Below, piece by piece: positions 22,290 through 35,130 of a DNA stretch of 64,000 nt. How positions within the stretch are numbered: position 1 is the stretch's first letter; each line of letters opens with the position of its first letter. This DNA is from Nitrosovibrio sp. Nv6 (GTDB lineage Bacteria > Pseudomonadota > Gammaproteobacteria > Burkholderiales > Nitrosomonadaceae): assembly GCF_900110495.1 (NCBI RefSeq), contig NZ_FODX01000002.1, positions 124,001 through 188,000 of the forward strand, given 5' to 3'. The position numbers and the translations under genes are program-made. A model generated the notes under the pieces. That model ran no database searches and was not told where the DNA came from. It worked only from the letters and a program-made list of their open reading frames with translations.

Positions 22290-22712
22290 CTACTCAACAA
22301 CTTCCAGAATGCCCTCCATCCCGTGCTCCCTGTGGCTCTTTAAAAAGAGCAGCTTCTTTGGGCAATAGAAAGCATACTTGCCGGGCGCGCTTGGGGTGAA
22401 AGTGAATGTTTGGGCCTCCCCGCTCAGTTCCTCATCGATCGAGATATTCGCTTCGGGCGCCCTGAGCACCAGGCCGTGAGGAATGATCCCCCGCTCCACG
22501 CGAACCACAAACTTTACGGGCACGTTGACTTTGACAATGATGTGGCTGGGCTTGAAAAAATAGTCACCAGCCAGGATGTTCACATGTTGCACGCCATCAA
22601 TATTCACTGCTGCCCGATAGGGTTTATCGCCCGGCTGCGCACCCGCCCGTCCCGCTGTGCAGCAGACGATCAATGCCAGCATAAAGAGGGATAAAAATCG
22701 TACTGATTTCAT
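22290..22712 (-). CDS. Secreted cupredoxin-domain protein
   Basis: A small exported protein of 140 residues with a signal peptide (residues 1-25, ending GRAGA) and a cupredoxin-like beta-sandwich. A type 1 copper site is suggested by the His in IIPHGLVL and the C-terminal cluster YCPKK, SHREHGM, giving the Cys, His and Met ligands. The spacing between Cys and the last His is longer than in plastocyanin, so the metal site is inferred. Periplasmic cupredoxins are common electron carriers in ammonia oxidisers, but nothing in the context identifies a partner. It is convergent with cysA and upstream of the rRNA terminator. Confidence 0.75.
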   Translation of the reverse strand: MKSVRFLSLFMLALIVCCTAGRAGAQPGDKPYRAAVNIDGVQHVNILAGDYFFKPSHIIVKVNVPVKFVVRVERGIIPHGLVLRAPEANISIDEELSGEAQTFTFTPSAPGKYAFYCPKKLLFLKSHREHGMEGILEVVE

Positions 22713-22875
22713 GATGATTTTCTCGCCATTTGGCCCCCTGAAATCCGACTAGGCCGCAGTATCGTTTCCGCCGTTTTGGGCGGGGAATTCGCAGTGGACA
22801 TAAAGAATGACTTAGTATAACTGGTCACCCCCGTCACACCGCCCCGCATACAGGTCCGCACCCGCACGCGCATAG

Positions 22876-22914
22876 CAAAAAAAGCCCCGCTTGTTTAGAG
22901 CGGGGCTTTTTTCT
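22876..22914 (-). terminator. Rho-independent terminator of the rRNA operon
   Basis: On the minus strand, agccccgct and agcggggct form a perfect GC-rich stem around a loop of six to seven bases, followed by a run of T. It lies directly downstream of the 5S gene. The A-run on the other side of the stem means it could also act on plus-strand transcripts. Confidence 0.9.
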
Positions 22915-22920
22915 ATAAGG

Positions 22921-23034
22921 TGCCTGGCAGTGACCTACTTTCGCATGTGAAAACACACTATCATCGGCGCAACTTCGTTTCACGATCCTGTTCGGGATGG
23001 GAAGGGGTGGGTCCAAAGCGCTATGACCGCCAAG
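22921..23034 (-). rRNA. rrf: 5S ribosomal RNA
   Basis: About 114 nt on the minus strand with the standard 5S layout. It begins near ggcggtcatagcgc and ends near cactgccaggc, and the two ends pair. The internal segments ccatcccgaacag and gtagg are the conserved loop sequences. It is the last gene of the 16S-Ile-Ala-23S-5S operon. Confidence 0.93.
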
Positions 23035-23154
23035 CGTAACTTTAATGGCAAACAACAGAAGCCACGACTATTAGTCCTGGCCTCCATCGCAAGCCAACAA
23101 TCTGGAAGAAGTAAAATGGGATGATTGTATCTGGGCAAACAACCTTATGTTTTA

Positions 23155-23167
23155 CTTAAGGTTATAG

Positions 23168-23175
<8 letters not shown>
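23155..23175 (-). repeat. 23S processing stem, 3' arm
   Basis: The 21 bases here are a perfect reverse complement of 26048-26068, on the other side of the 23S gene. Paired in the transcript, they make the long stalk that RNase III cuts to release pre-23S. Confidence 0.85.
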
Positions 23176-26047
<2,872 letters not shown>

Positions 26048-26056
<9 letters not shown>

Positions 26057-26068
26057 TATAACCTTAAG
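26048..26068 (-). repeat. 23S processing stem, 5' arm
   Basis: Partner of 23155-23175; 21 perfectly complementary bases overlap the 5' end of 23S. It is an expected RNase III substrate. Confidence 0.85.
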
Positions 26069-26406
26069 GGCTTCGGAATCAGAAATGGAAACCGGTGAAT
26101 AACCGGATTTTCTTTCTTTTTCCAAACCATTTGGTTACAGGTGTTTGCTCACATCGCATCCGACTAAAAATGCGATGTGTCGATACAATCTAACCCATTA
26201 TTCCGCGCTCCATGAATACGCGACCCGATAAGGGGTAACGTACCCGCTGAATGCGGAATACTTTACTTCTTCCAAATTGTTAAAGAACATCGAGAACATA
26301 CCTGAATACTTCCTGCCAGTTCCCGAAATACAGCCGCTGGTTAAAAACCAGAAGTAAACGATTACGTTTACTTCTATTTTCTAATACGTGATCCGGATTG
26401 AAAAAT
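26069..26406 (-). other. Transcribed spacer between tRNA-Ala and 23S
   Basis: This 338-base spacer carries no protein gene. It contains a boxA-like antitermination element at 26278-26290 (minus strand tgttctttaacaa), as usual in proteobacterial rRNA spacers. Confidence 0.7.
26278..26290 (-). promoter_or_regulatory. Spacer boxA antitermination element
   Basis: The minus strand reads tgttctttaacaa, close to the boxA consensus that recruits NusB/NusE for rRNA antitermination ahead of 23S. Confidence 0.7.
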
Positions 26407-26482
26407 TGGTGGAGGTGAACGGGATCGAACCGATGACCCCCTGCTTGCAAAGCAGGTGCTCTCCCATCTGAGCTACACCCCC
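26407..26482 (-). tRNA. tRNA-Ala (anticodon TGC)
   Basis: A 76-nt cloverleaf on the minus strand: acceptor GGGGGTG pairs with CACCTCC, the anticodon loop is CTTTGCAAG (TGC), the T-loop is GGTTCGATCC, and CCA is encoded. It sits in the 16S-23S spacer, 6 nt after tRNA-Ile. Confidence 0.97.
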
Positions 26483-26488
26483 GATAGT

Positions 26489-26565
<77 letters not shown>

Positions 26566-26688
26566 TGAACAGAGCCTGGAAACAAAGAAATGGGTTTTTT
26601 TCCATTCTCCACCCTATTACTCCTTGGCCCCCATAGCTTTGCTTTTAAACAACCGATAGGTTGTGGACACTTGAAACAGGAATTTCTC

Positions 26689-28227
<1,539 letters not shown>

Positions 28228-28384
28228 AATACTGGTAAAACTCTCGCTTGACGTATTACTGAATTCCAGCTTCTATCCTGAGTTATCGGAATAGCAACTG
28301 AAATTCTTCTTACATTGTGCGAGCACTTCAACACTTAAGTCCTGATTATTCCCGCTCGAAAACGAAAATAACCTGGTGTCCCGG

Positions 28385-28405
28385 TCAAGTGCCCACACCT
28401 ATCGG
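28385..28405 (-). repeat. 16S processing stem, 5' arm
   Basis: tcaagtgcccacacctatcgg here is nearly complementary to 26653-26674 beyond the 16S 3' end (one mismatch and one extra base). The two arms form the RNase III stalk around 16S. Confidence 0.75.
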
Positions 28406-28412
28406 CTGTAAA

Positions 28413-28424
28413 TTTTTAAAGAGC
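28413..28424 (-). promoter_or_regulatory. Leader boxA antitermination element
   Basis: The minus strand reads gctctttaaaaa in the rRNA leader, close to the proteobacterial boxA consensus. It lies between the promoter and 16S. Confidence 0.7.
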
Positions 28425-28465
28425 GATGCTGCCTGACAAACTCAAAGTCAGACAGCGAAGGCGGC

Positions 28466-28493
28466 ATTATACAGATGCCAAACACCCGGTCAA
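28466..28493 (-). promoter_or_regulatory. Ribosomal RNA operon promoter
   Basis: On the minus strand a -35 box TTGACC (28488-28493) and a perfect -10 box TATAAT (28466-28471) are separated by 16 bp. A GC-rich stretch (gccgcc) follows the -10 box, as in stringently controlled rRNA promoters. The upstream side is A/T-rich (aaaagtttcaaaaag), a possible UP element. Confidence 0.8.
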
Positions 28494-28520
28494 GGGCTTT
28501 TTGAAACTTTTATTCTTGTT

Positions 28521-29735
28521 CTATTCTTGCTCAGAGGAGATCGTTACTCTGGCGAACTTTCGCTTGCCTACTTGCACCACGGCAGTTTCACCACGACCTA
28601 GCTTGATGGTTTTGTCGCTGATCTTCTCGCCATTCAATTTCACACCACCCTGCTCGATCATGCGTAGTGCTTCTGTTGTGCTGGCGGTTAATCCGGCTTG
28701 CTTGAGCAGCTGTGTAATGGATAACCCTTCTGACGCAGTATACAATATTTTTTCAAGCATGTCATCCGGAAGCCCGCCACGCCTGAACCGCGCTTCGAAA
28801 TCAGCTAGCGCTGTTTCCGCCTCTTGCCGGCTGTAAAACCGGGCCACGATCTCCTGTGCGAACATCGCCTTGATGTCGCGCGGATTGCGTCCGTGTCCGA
28901 CGTCCTGTTGCCACTGGCGAACAACACTGATGGGCTCGAATGACAACAATTCAATGTATCGCCACATCAGCTCATCGGAAACCGACATCAACTTACCGAA
29001 TATATCAGCCGGATTCTCGGTTATCCCGATATAGTTGCCGGAGGATTTGGACATTTTGTTGATCCCGTCCAGCCCCTCGAGGAGCGGCATGGTAATAACA
29101 CACTGCGGCAACTGGCCAAAATGCTTCTGCAATTCGCGCCCCATCAGCAAATTGAATTTCTGATCAGTCCCTCCCAGCTCGATATCCGCCTTGAGGGCAA
29201 CTGAATCGTAGCCTTGAATTAACGGATATAAAAATTCGTGAATCGCGATACCCTTGTTACTTCGATAACGTTTGCCGAAATCGTCGCGCTCCAGCATACG
29301 TGCGACAGTATGAGTCGCCGCCAGTTTAATCAGGTCGGCAGCACTGAGCGTATCCATCCATGTTGAATTGAACACCACCTCGGTCTGTTCGGGCTTGAGT
29401 ATCCGGAAGACCTGACTCTGGTAGGACTTCGCATTCTCAAGCACTTGCTCACGGGAAAGGGCAGGGCGAGTCGTGTTCTTGCCGCTGGGATCACCGATCA
29501 TGCCCGTGAAATCGCCGATCAGGAACAGGGCGTGATGCCCCAGATCCTGTAAGTGGCGCATCTTATTGAGCAGAACGGTGTGACCCAGATGCAAGTCAGG
29601 CGCTGTAGGGTCGAATCCAGCCTTGACTCTGAGCGGACGATTCAAAGCAAGCTTTTGCTTCAGCTCGTCTTCCAGCAGAATCTCGCTGCAACCTCGCCTG
29701 ATTATTTCCAGCTGGTCTGAAATGTGTATCGTCAC
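28521..29735 (-). CDS. tyrS: Tyrosyl-tRNA synthetase TyrS
   Basis: TyrS charges tRNA-Tyr. The 404-residue protein is the long bacterial type. It shows the class I motif in [10 protein letters not shown] (HLGH), the conserved [12 protein letters not shown] stretch, KMSKS at NKMSKSSGN, and a C-terminal S4 RNA-binding domain (about 335-400). Translation starts at a GTG at 29735, only 18 bp after the sodB stop, with a weak ribosome-binding site, so coupling to sodB is possible. Its 3' end lies just upstream of the rRNA promoter. Confidence 0.94.
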   Translation of the reverse strand: MTIHISDQLEIIRRGCSEILLEDELKQKLALNRPLRVKAGFDPTAPDLHLGHTVLLNKMRHLQDLGHHALFLIGDFTGMIGDPSGKNTTRPALSREQVLENAKSYQSQVFRILKPEQTEVVFNSTWMDTLSAADLIKLAATHTVARMLERDDFGKRYRSNKGIAIHEFLYPLIQGYDSVALKADIELGGTDQKFNLLMGRELQKHFGQLPQCVITMPLLEGLDGINKMSKSSGNYIGITENPADIFGKLMSVSDELMWRYIELLSFEPISVVRQWQQDVGHGRNPRDIKAMFAQEIVARFYSRQEAETALADFEARFRRGGLPDDMLEKILYTASEGLSITQLLKQAGLTASTTEALRMIEQGGVKLNGEKISDKTIKLGRGETAVVQVGKRKFARVTISSEQE

Positions 29736-29753
29736 AGCAGCGTGACGAGCATG

Positions 29754-30374
29754 CTATCTGTCATTGTCAGCCGCAAAGCCCCAGTTGATCAGCTTGTCGA
29801 GTACAGCGTTAACATAATCCGGGCGGCGATTCTGGTAATCGAGGTAGTACGCATGTTCCCATACATCAATTGTCAGGAGCGGCTTCATTCCTTTGGTCAA
29901 CGGCAGATCCGCATTGCCGGTCTTGATCACCTGGAGCTTGTCACCATCCTTCACGAGCCACGCCCATCCGCTGCCGAACTGAGTGGTTGCCGCGGTCACC
30001 AGCTCTTTTTTGCACGCTTCGACACTACCAAAAGAGGTCTCGATTTTTTGTTTCAGCGCCGCAGGCGGCTCGCCACCACCTTTTGGCGACAAGCTATTCC
30101 AGTAGAAAGTGTGATTCCAGACCTGTGCCGCATTATTGAAGACGCCGATTTTGTCTGCCTTACCTGCTGTTGAAGTAATAATCTCTTCCAAAGATAAATC
30201 CGCGAGTTCCGTACCCGCTATAAGTTTGTTGAGGTTATCGACATAAGTCTTGTGATGCTTGCCATAGTGGAAACCCAGCGTATTTGCCGAAATGACAGGG
30301 TCCAGCGCATTATCCGGGTAGGGCAAAGGTGGCAGAACATGTGGCGCACTTCCAGTCGTTTGATTGCTCATCAT
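29754..30374 (-). CDS. sodB: Superoxide dismutase [Fe]
   Basis: Cytoplasmic dismutase that removes superoxide. The start at 30374 has an aggag ribosome-binding site (a second ATG follows at 30371); the longer reading to 30521 is not coding-like. The 206-residue protein has the metal ligands: His in LGFHYGKHH, His in QVWNHTFYW, and Asp and His in [11 protein letters not shown]. Gln in AAQVWNH together with GNADLPL is the iron-type pattern rather than manganese. It is followed after 18 bp by tyrS. The short spacing suggests a shared transcript, an unusual pairing. Confidence 0.93.
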   Translation of the reverse strand: MMSNQTTGSAPHVLPPLPYPDNALDPVISANTLGFHYGKHHKTYVDNLNKLIAGTELADLSLEEIITSTAGKADKIGVFNNAAQVWNHTFYWNSLSPKGGGEPPAALKQKIETSFGSVEACKKELVTAATTQFGSGWAWLVKDGDKLQVIKTGNADLPLTKGMKPLLTIDVWEHAYYLDYQNRRPDYVNAVLDKLINWGFAADNDR

Positions 30375-30710
30375 TTTCGCTCCTGTGTGGTGACAAAATG
30401 TAATCCGTTTCGTTTTTTTGGAATACAGCCCGGTACAGCCATTACAGCCCAGGAAGTAACTTCTGGGAAATATCAAAAAATTGGATGAATTATCAAGGCA
30501 GAAAGATGCCTCGATAAACATACTACGTTCAGCTCCTGCGGGGAAACATCATGAGCCTATGGCAGATAGCCAAAAAGGCTTGAACTCGATTCCCATTGTT
30601 CCCTGGGGCGGGTAGTTACGACTATTGAGGCAAGTATATCTGAAAATGGCGGAAAATAAGCGCAACCGCCGCCTCCCTGGACAGAAGGCGCCAATCAGGT
30701 CCAATGCCAG

Positions 30711-30739
30711 TGATCGTTCCATGCCGTATGCCCTATAAT
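30711..30739 (+). promoter_or_regulatory. Possible promoter of the DUF2130 gene
   Basis: A perfect -10 box TATAAT at 30734-30739 lies 65 bp before the start codon. The -35 region (tgatcg, 17 bp upstream) is poor, so the call is tentative. Confidence 0.35.
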
Positions 30740-30804
30740 CCGGAATACCCTCCATCTCACGAGGAGCAGGACACCGGCCTTTTGATAATTTTCAGGATTG
30801 AAAC

Positions 30805-32085
30805 ATGACGGAACCTACGATTACGTGTCCACGGTGCAAGACCGAAATCCGCCTCACAGAATCCCTTGCCGCACCGCTCCTGGCCGCCACGCGCAAGCAG
30901 TTCGAGCAGCAGCTCTTGCAAAAAGACGAAGATATCGTTAAGCGCGAACAAGGGATCCGCGAAAAAGAAAAAGAGATTGCAGAGGCTAAACGTACGCTGG
31001 ATGATCGGGTAGCCGATCAGGTCGCGGCACGGATGAGTATCGAGCGAAGCCGCGTTATTGCCGACGAATCCAGAAAAGCGAGGCTTGCCAGCGCCGCCGA
31101 ACTGGACAGCAAGATGCGGGAGCTTGCAGAGCTTCAGGAAGTACTCAAAGGCCGCGACGAAAAGCTGGCAGCGGCCCAAAAGGTTCAGGCGGAACTTATC
31201 AAAAAACAGCGGGAGCTCGACGATGCCAGACGTGAACTCGAACTCACGATAGAAAAGCGTGTGCAGGACGGATTAACTGTGGTACGCATGAGGGCCAGGC
31301 AGGAAGCGGAAGAAGGACTCAAACTCAAGGTAATGGAAAAGGACCAGACCATCGCATCCATGCAGCATAAAATCGAAGAACTGATGCGCAGGGCGGAGCA
31401 GGGTTCTCAACAACTGCAAGGGGAAGTGCAGGAACTGGCGCTTGAAAATCTGTTGCGCGCAAAATTCCCTTTCGATGCGATCGAGCCTGTACCCAAAGGC
31501 GACTACGGCGGAGATGTACTGCACCGTGTTATCGGGAGTGGTGGACAGTCCGGGGGCACAATTTTATGGGAGACGAAGCGTACCAGAAACTGGAGCGATA
31601 TGTGGCTTGCAAAATTGCGGGAAGACCAGCGCGTCGCAAAAGCGGAGATTGCGGTGATCGTGAGTCACACGTTGCCAAAGGGCGTTGAAACCTTTGAAAT
31701 GGTCGATGGCGTCTGGGTAACGCACCCCAGAGCAGCATTGCCGGTAGCGCTTATTCTGCGCCACTCACTACTGGAACTTGCCCTCGCGCGCCAGTCTTCC
31801 GATGGCGTGCAAACCAAGACAGAAATGATCTATCAATATCTCACCGGTCCGCGTTTCCGTCAGCGCGTAGAAGCCATCGTTGAAGCATTTACCACCATGC
31901 AGGAGGATCTGGATAAAGAGCGCAAGGTAATAATGAAACAATGGGCCAAGCGCGAGGAGCAAATCATGCGCGTCATGAGCGCAACAGTAGGAATGTATGG
32001 AGACCTGCAGGGAATTGCCGGGAAATCATTGCAGGAGATAGAGGGACTGGAATTGAAGAGCCTGGGCTTGAACGACGAATTGTGA
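30805..32085 (+). CDS. DUF2130 coiled-coil protein
   Basis: A 426-residue cytoplasmic protein of the DUF2130 family, function unknown. It opens with a zinc-ribbon-like start (ITCPRCKTEIRL, with only one CxxC visible), continues as a long Glu/Lys/Arg-rich coiled coil (about 25-215) and ends in a conserved domain from about 220 with LRAKFPFDAIEPVPKGDYGGDV and GGTILWETKRTRNWSDMWL. The acidic and lysine residues there (D..E.K spacing) recall the PD-(D/E)XK nuclease fold described for this family. It stands alone, divergent from sodB. A nuclease role is inference. Confidence 0.85.
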   Translation: MTEPTITCPRCKTEIRLTESLAAPLLAATRKQFEQQLLQKDEDIVKREQGIREKEKEIAEAKRTLDDRVADQVAARMSIERSRVIADESRKARLASAAELDSKMRELAELQEVLKGRDEKLAAAQKVQAELIKKQRELDDARRELELTIEKRVQDGLTVVRMRARQEAEEGLKLKVMEKDQTIASMQHKIEELMRRAEQGSQQLQGEVQELALENLLRAKFPFDAIEPVPKGDYGGDVLHRVIGSGGQSGGTILWETKRTRNWSDMWLAKLREDQRVAKAEIAVIVSHTLPKGVETFEMVDGVWVTHPRAALPVALILRHSLLELALARQSSDGVQTKTEMIYQYLTGPRFRQRVEAIVEAFTTMQEDLDKERKVIMKQWAKREEQIMRVMSATVGMYGDLQGIAGKSLQEIEGLELKSLGLNDEL

Positions 32086-32324
32086 CGTTATACGGATGCG
32101 GCAGTCCGCGACAAAACGCAATACACGAGGAGACAACGCTTAAGACACGCGCATCTTGCATTGTACGCTGGCTCTTGCATCGTAGGCCGGCCTTGGCGAC
32201 GAACATGAGATGTTCAGTTGAGGACGGAAGTATGGCTTGAAACTTGGCGCTTAGCGCGAACACATCGCTAAACTGCTTGCATCCGCCCTCGTGGCCAATA
32301 TCTCCATCAAGACCAAACAGGCAA

Positions 32325-32756
32325 TTATGCTCCGCAGAGTTCGACCAGTTCCCTATCAGGGTAGCGCTCCATTTGATATCTTAGCCATAGCCTGCCGCCG
32401 ATATGCAATGCCAGCGTATCCGCGTTGAACTGTAAATCCGGGTTTCCCATCTCACTCGTGGTTTGGCGAAAGAGCTGAAGCCATCGTTCAAATAATTCGG
32501 AAGTGAGCCCTGGAAGGGCTACATGCTTGGGCATGGGTGCCCCCCGGAAATCGCTTGTTCCGCGTAGTTTCATTGACCAGAAATTGATCATCTGCACAAA
32601 ATGCGCGTCCCAGTTGGTTACGTGTGCTTCAAAAATCGGGCCCAGCAGAGGATCTTTCCGGGCTCTCGCATAGAAGGTATGCACCAGCCGTGAAATCTCC
32701 TCTTCGGTACACAAGCCGGGGTTGGGTGCTAAAAACTCTGGTTGTAGCATAGTCAT
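32325..32756 (-). CDS. Group III truncated haemoglobin
   Basis: A small haem protein of about 143 residues that probably binds O2 or NO in the cytoplasm. It matches group III truncated globins: the N-terminal EEEISRLVHTFYARARKDPLLGPIF region, then FVQMINFWSMKLRGT, and the proximal histidine in MPKHVALPGLT followed by FERWLQLF. ATGs lie at 32756 and 32750, with a GTG at 32768; I use 32756. It is downstream of rpoS on the same strand after a 273-bp gap, so it likely has its own promoter. In an ammonia oxidiser a role in handling nitric oxide is plausible but inferred. Confidence 0.88.
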   Translation of the reverse strand: MTMLQPEFLAPNPGLCTEEEISRLVHTFYARARKDPLLGPIFEAHVTNWDAHFVQMINFWSMKLRGTSDFRGAPMPKHVALPGLTSELFERWLQLFRQTTSEMGNPDLQFNADTLALHIGGRLWLRYQMERYPDRELVELCGA

Positions 32757-32871
32757 GATTATCGTCACTCAGAAATAATATTCGCCGCAGTCATGCGAGA
32801 TGGTCATCGGGTTAAAATCTGCCGTCCAGATTATTCTGCGATTGCCGTCCACCACCTGGCCTCGCACTGTC

Positions 32872-32892
32872 ACGTACTTGAATTATGTACGT
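32872..32892. promoter_or_regulatory. Palindrome upstream of the truncated haemoglobin
   Basis: The sequence acgtac-ttgaattat-gtacgt has perfect 6-bp arms around a 9-bp centre. It lies about 115 bp upstream of the globin start and could be an operator. The binding protein is unknown. Confidence 0.35.
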
Positions 32893-33029
32893 TAACATAC
32901 ACACTTTCAACATTATTTTATGTGACAAGTCTGTCTGAGTAAAGGTTCAAATGCGGATTCAAGCGATTCGATGAGAGTTTGATATTGAGTTCCCGCGGGC
33001 CTACGCTTGTTCATGGCACGTTTGAAACC

Positions 33030-33986
33030 CTAGAACACGCCATCCTTCGATACCCCCTCACACCTCAATATTACGCGCAATGTTTGCAGCGCCTCCAATT
33101 GAATCTGGCGTACGCGCTCTCGCGTGAGGTCAAGGCTCGTGGCCAGTTGTTCCAGCGTTTGGGTTTCATAACCGTTCAGGCCGTAGCGCTTTTCAATTAT
33201 ATATCGTTGTTTTTCATTTAGCCGGTTAAGCCACTCCTGCACGCGACATTTAATCTCGGATTGCTCCATCATAAGGTCGGGGCCCGGGTTCTGGTCATCC
33301 GCGATGGCATCTCCGATGGACAGCAACGGATCCACATCAAGGGGGGCATCCAATGACATCATGCTCATGTTCAGGGACAGCATACGCTGCACCTCCTTCA
33401 CCGGGCGTCCCAACAGATGTGCTACATCCTCCGGCTTGGGTTCCTTTCCCGTATGCGCTTCCATGTGGCGGGCCGCTTGCAAAATGATGTTCAAGTCTTT
33501 GATGACGTGCACAGGCAGGCGGATTGTCCGCGACTGATTCATAATGCAGCGTTCAATGTTCTGGCGTATCCACCAAGTGGCATAAGTCGAAAAGCGGAAT
33601 CCGCGCTCCGGGTCAAATTTGTCCAGTGCATGCATCATTCCCATATTTCCTTCTTCGATCAGATCCAGTAGCGCAACACCGTGGTTGGTATAATGTTTTG
33701 CGATGTTTACCACTAGCCTCAGATTACACTCAATCATTTTTTGGCGGGCATTAAAATCGTCCTGCTTGACCAGGCGGGTCAAAGCCGCCTCTTCCTTCGC
33801 TGTCAGCAGGGCATTATGACCGATCTCATTGAAATAGATTTGAGTGACGTCAGTCAGCAGGAAGTCACCGAGAGGCTCGGCGCCAACGCTGGGTGGCGGT
33901 TCGGAAACTTCAAGCGCATTGTCCGGATCCAATGGATCGGTCTTGTCGAAGGATTCTTCGTCGTCGGAATATTCGAGCTGATTCAT
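33030..33986 (-). CDS. rpoS: RNA polymerase sigma factor RpoS
   Basis: Stationary-phase and stress sigma factor of the sigma-70 family. The 318-residue protein has region 1.2 (DVTQIYFNEIGHNALLTAKEE), region 2 with the core-binding and -10 recognition residues (NLRLVVNIAKHYTNHGVALLDLIEEGNMGMMHALDKFD, then FSTYATWWIRQNIER), region 3 and region 4 with the HTH TLEQLATSLDLTRERVRQIQ. Lack of the RpoD region 1.1 and the position behind nlpD and pcm identify it as RpoS. It is 18 bp from nlpD; in other bacteria the main rpoS promoter lies inside nlpD. Confidence 0.95.
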   Translation of the reverse strand: MNQLEYSDDEESFDKTDPLDPDNALEVSEPPPSVGAEPLGDFLLTDVTQIYFNEIGHNALLTAKEEAALTRLVKQDDFNARQKMIECNLRLVVNIAKHYTNHGVALLDLIEEGNMGMMHALDKFDPERGFRFSTYATWWIRQNIERCIMNQSRTIRLPVHVIKDLNIILQAARHMEAHTGKEPKPEDVAHLLGRPVKEVQRMLSLNMSMMSLDAPLDVDPLLSIGDAIADDQNPGPDLMMEQSEIKCRVQEWLNRLNEKQRYIIEKRYGLNGYETQTLEQLATSLDLTRERVRQIQLEALQTLRVILRCEGVSKDGVF

Positions 33987-34004
33987 CCTTGGTTCATCCT
34001 TGAT

Positions 34005-35090
34005 TTATCCTGATAGTCCAGGTAAATGTTTTAGCGGGTCGACCGGTTTTCCGTTTTTGCGAATTTCGAAATGGAGTTTCACAAGGCTACTATCGGTATT
34101 CCCCATCTCAGCGATTTTTTGACCTTTGACTACTATTTCCCCCTCTTTCACCAGAAGCTTGTCGTTGTGAGCGTAGGCACTAAGATATGTATTGTTATGC
34201 TTGATAATTATTAGCTTACCGTAGCCGCGCAGTCCCGCACCGCTATAAACTACCTTGCCCCCCGCGGACGCCGTCACCGCTTGCCCCGTCTTGCCGAGTA
34301 TGTCGATGCCTTTGGTACTTTCCGAGAACAGGTCCAACACTTTGCCTTTCGTAGGCCAGGTCCATTCGACACGATCGTCATCAGGAGCAGCTTCTGCAGT
34401 GGGCGGTATCGGGTCAATTGCGGGGGCACTGATATTTTTTTCAGGACTCGGATCAGCCTTTACTGTCATTATGGAGGGGGGAATATCCGCCAGGCCTTTC
34501 TTCATCTGTGCTACAGCCTGCTCCGAATAGGGAAGTTTGAATGCCCTGGGGCCGGTTTTCAGCTTATCGGTGTTACTCGGATATTTTGTTCCAGTTTGGG
34601 AGCCGGCGTCAGCCGCGGCGGAAGCCGCCGATGGCCGCGCGGGCTCCTGGATCGGGAACAGCGATGGCTGTGCCAATGGCGTGGGTGAAGATAAGATGAG
34701 CTGCTGACCGACATGGACCGCTCCGGGATCCCGGATATTGTTCCACTCCGCCAAATCCTTCTGGTTAATGCCATGGCTCTGCGCGATGCTGTAGAGCGTA
34801 TCGCCCTTTTTTACAATATAGACGTTCGAGCGTAGAGCGCCGGTCTCGGAGATTGGGCCGGGTTTCCCCGGCTCAGGCATATAACTATCGACTACCGGCG
34901 CATGGTGGTGCGGGGTGGATTCACAACCAGCAACCAGGAGGCATAGAACAAGAGCTGAATAGAATGGCAGAAACTTGCCCGAAGGAGGTACGCAGCGGCG
35001 GCCCGCGATAAATCCGCAGGCTAATGCGTCACTCTTTATGTGCTTCCATCCTATTCCTGTATTCCTCATTCCTGTCTCTTGTTTCTGCAT
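34005..35090 (-). CDS. nlpD: Lipoprotein NlpD (LysM + M23 domain)
   Basis: An outer-membrane-linked lipoprotein that, in relatives, activates a cell-separation amidase. The 361-residue product has a lipobox VAGC at about residue 56 after a long N-terminal extension, a LysM peptidoglycan-binding domain (YIVKKGDTLYSIAQSHG to VGQQLILS, about 92-135), a Pro/Ala-rich linker and a C-terminal M23 (LytM) domain from about 235. The zinc ligands are degenerate (KGIDILGK, LHFEIRKNG), as in non-catalytic NlpD. The N-terminus before the lipobox is unusually long, so the real start may be internal. It is part of surE-pcm-nlpD-rpoS. Confidence 0.92.
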   Translation of the reverse strand: MQKQETGMRNTGIGWKHIKSDALACGFIAGRRCVPPSGKFLPFYSALVLCLLVAGCESTPHHHAPVVDSYMPEPGKPGPISETGALRSNVYIVKKGDTLYSIAQSHGINQKDLAEWNNIRDPGAVHVGQQLILSSPTPLAQPSLFPIQEPARPSAASAAADAGSQTGTKYPSNTDKLKTGPRAFKLPYSEQAVAQMKKGLADIPPSIMTVKADPSPEKNISAPAIDPIPPTAEAAPDDDRVEWTWPTKGKVLDLFSESTKGIDILGKTGQAVTASAGGKVVYSGAGLRGYGKLIIIKHNNTYLSAYAHNDKLLVKEGEIVVKGQKIAEMGNTDSSLVKLHFEIRKNGKPVDPLKHLPGLSG

Positions 35091-35130
35091 CGCCTAACGT
35101 TTAACGTTCCTTGACGTCTCCTGACATTCT

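Noticed and set aside
30549..30755. A 68-codon minus-strand frame in the gap beside the DUF2130 gene
   Set aside because: No ribosome-binding site, no recognisable features; it overlaps the likely promoter of the plus-strand gene.
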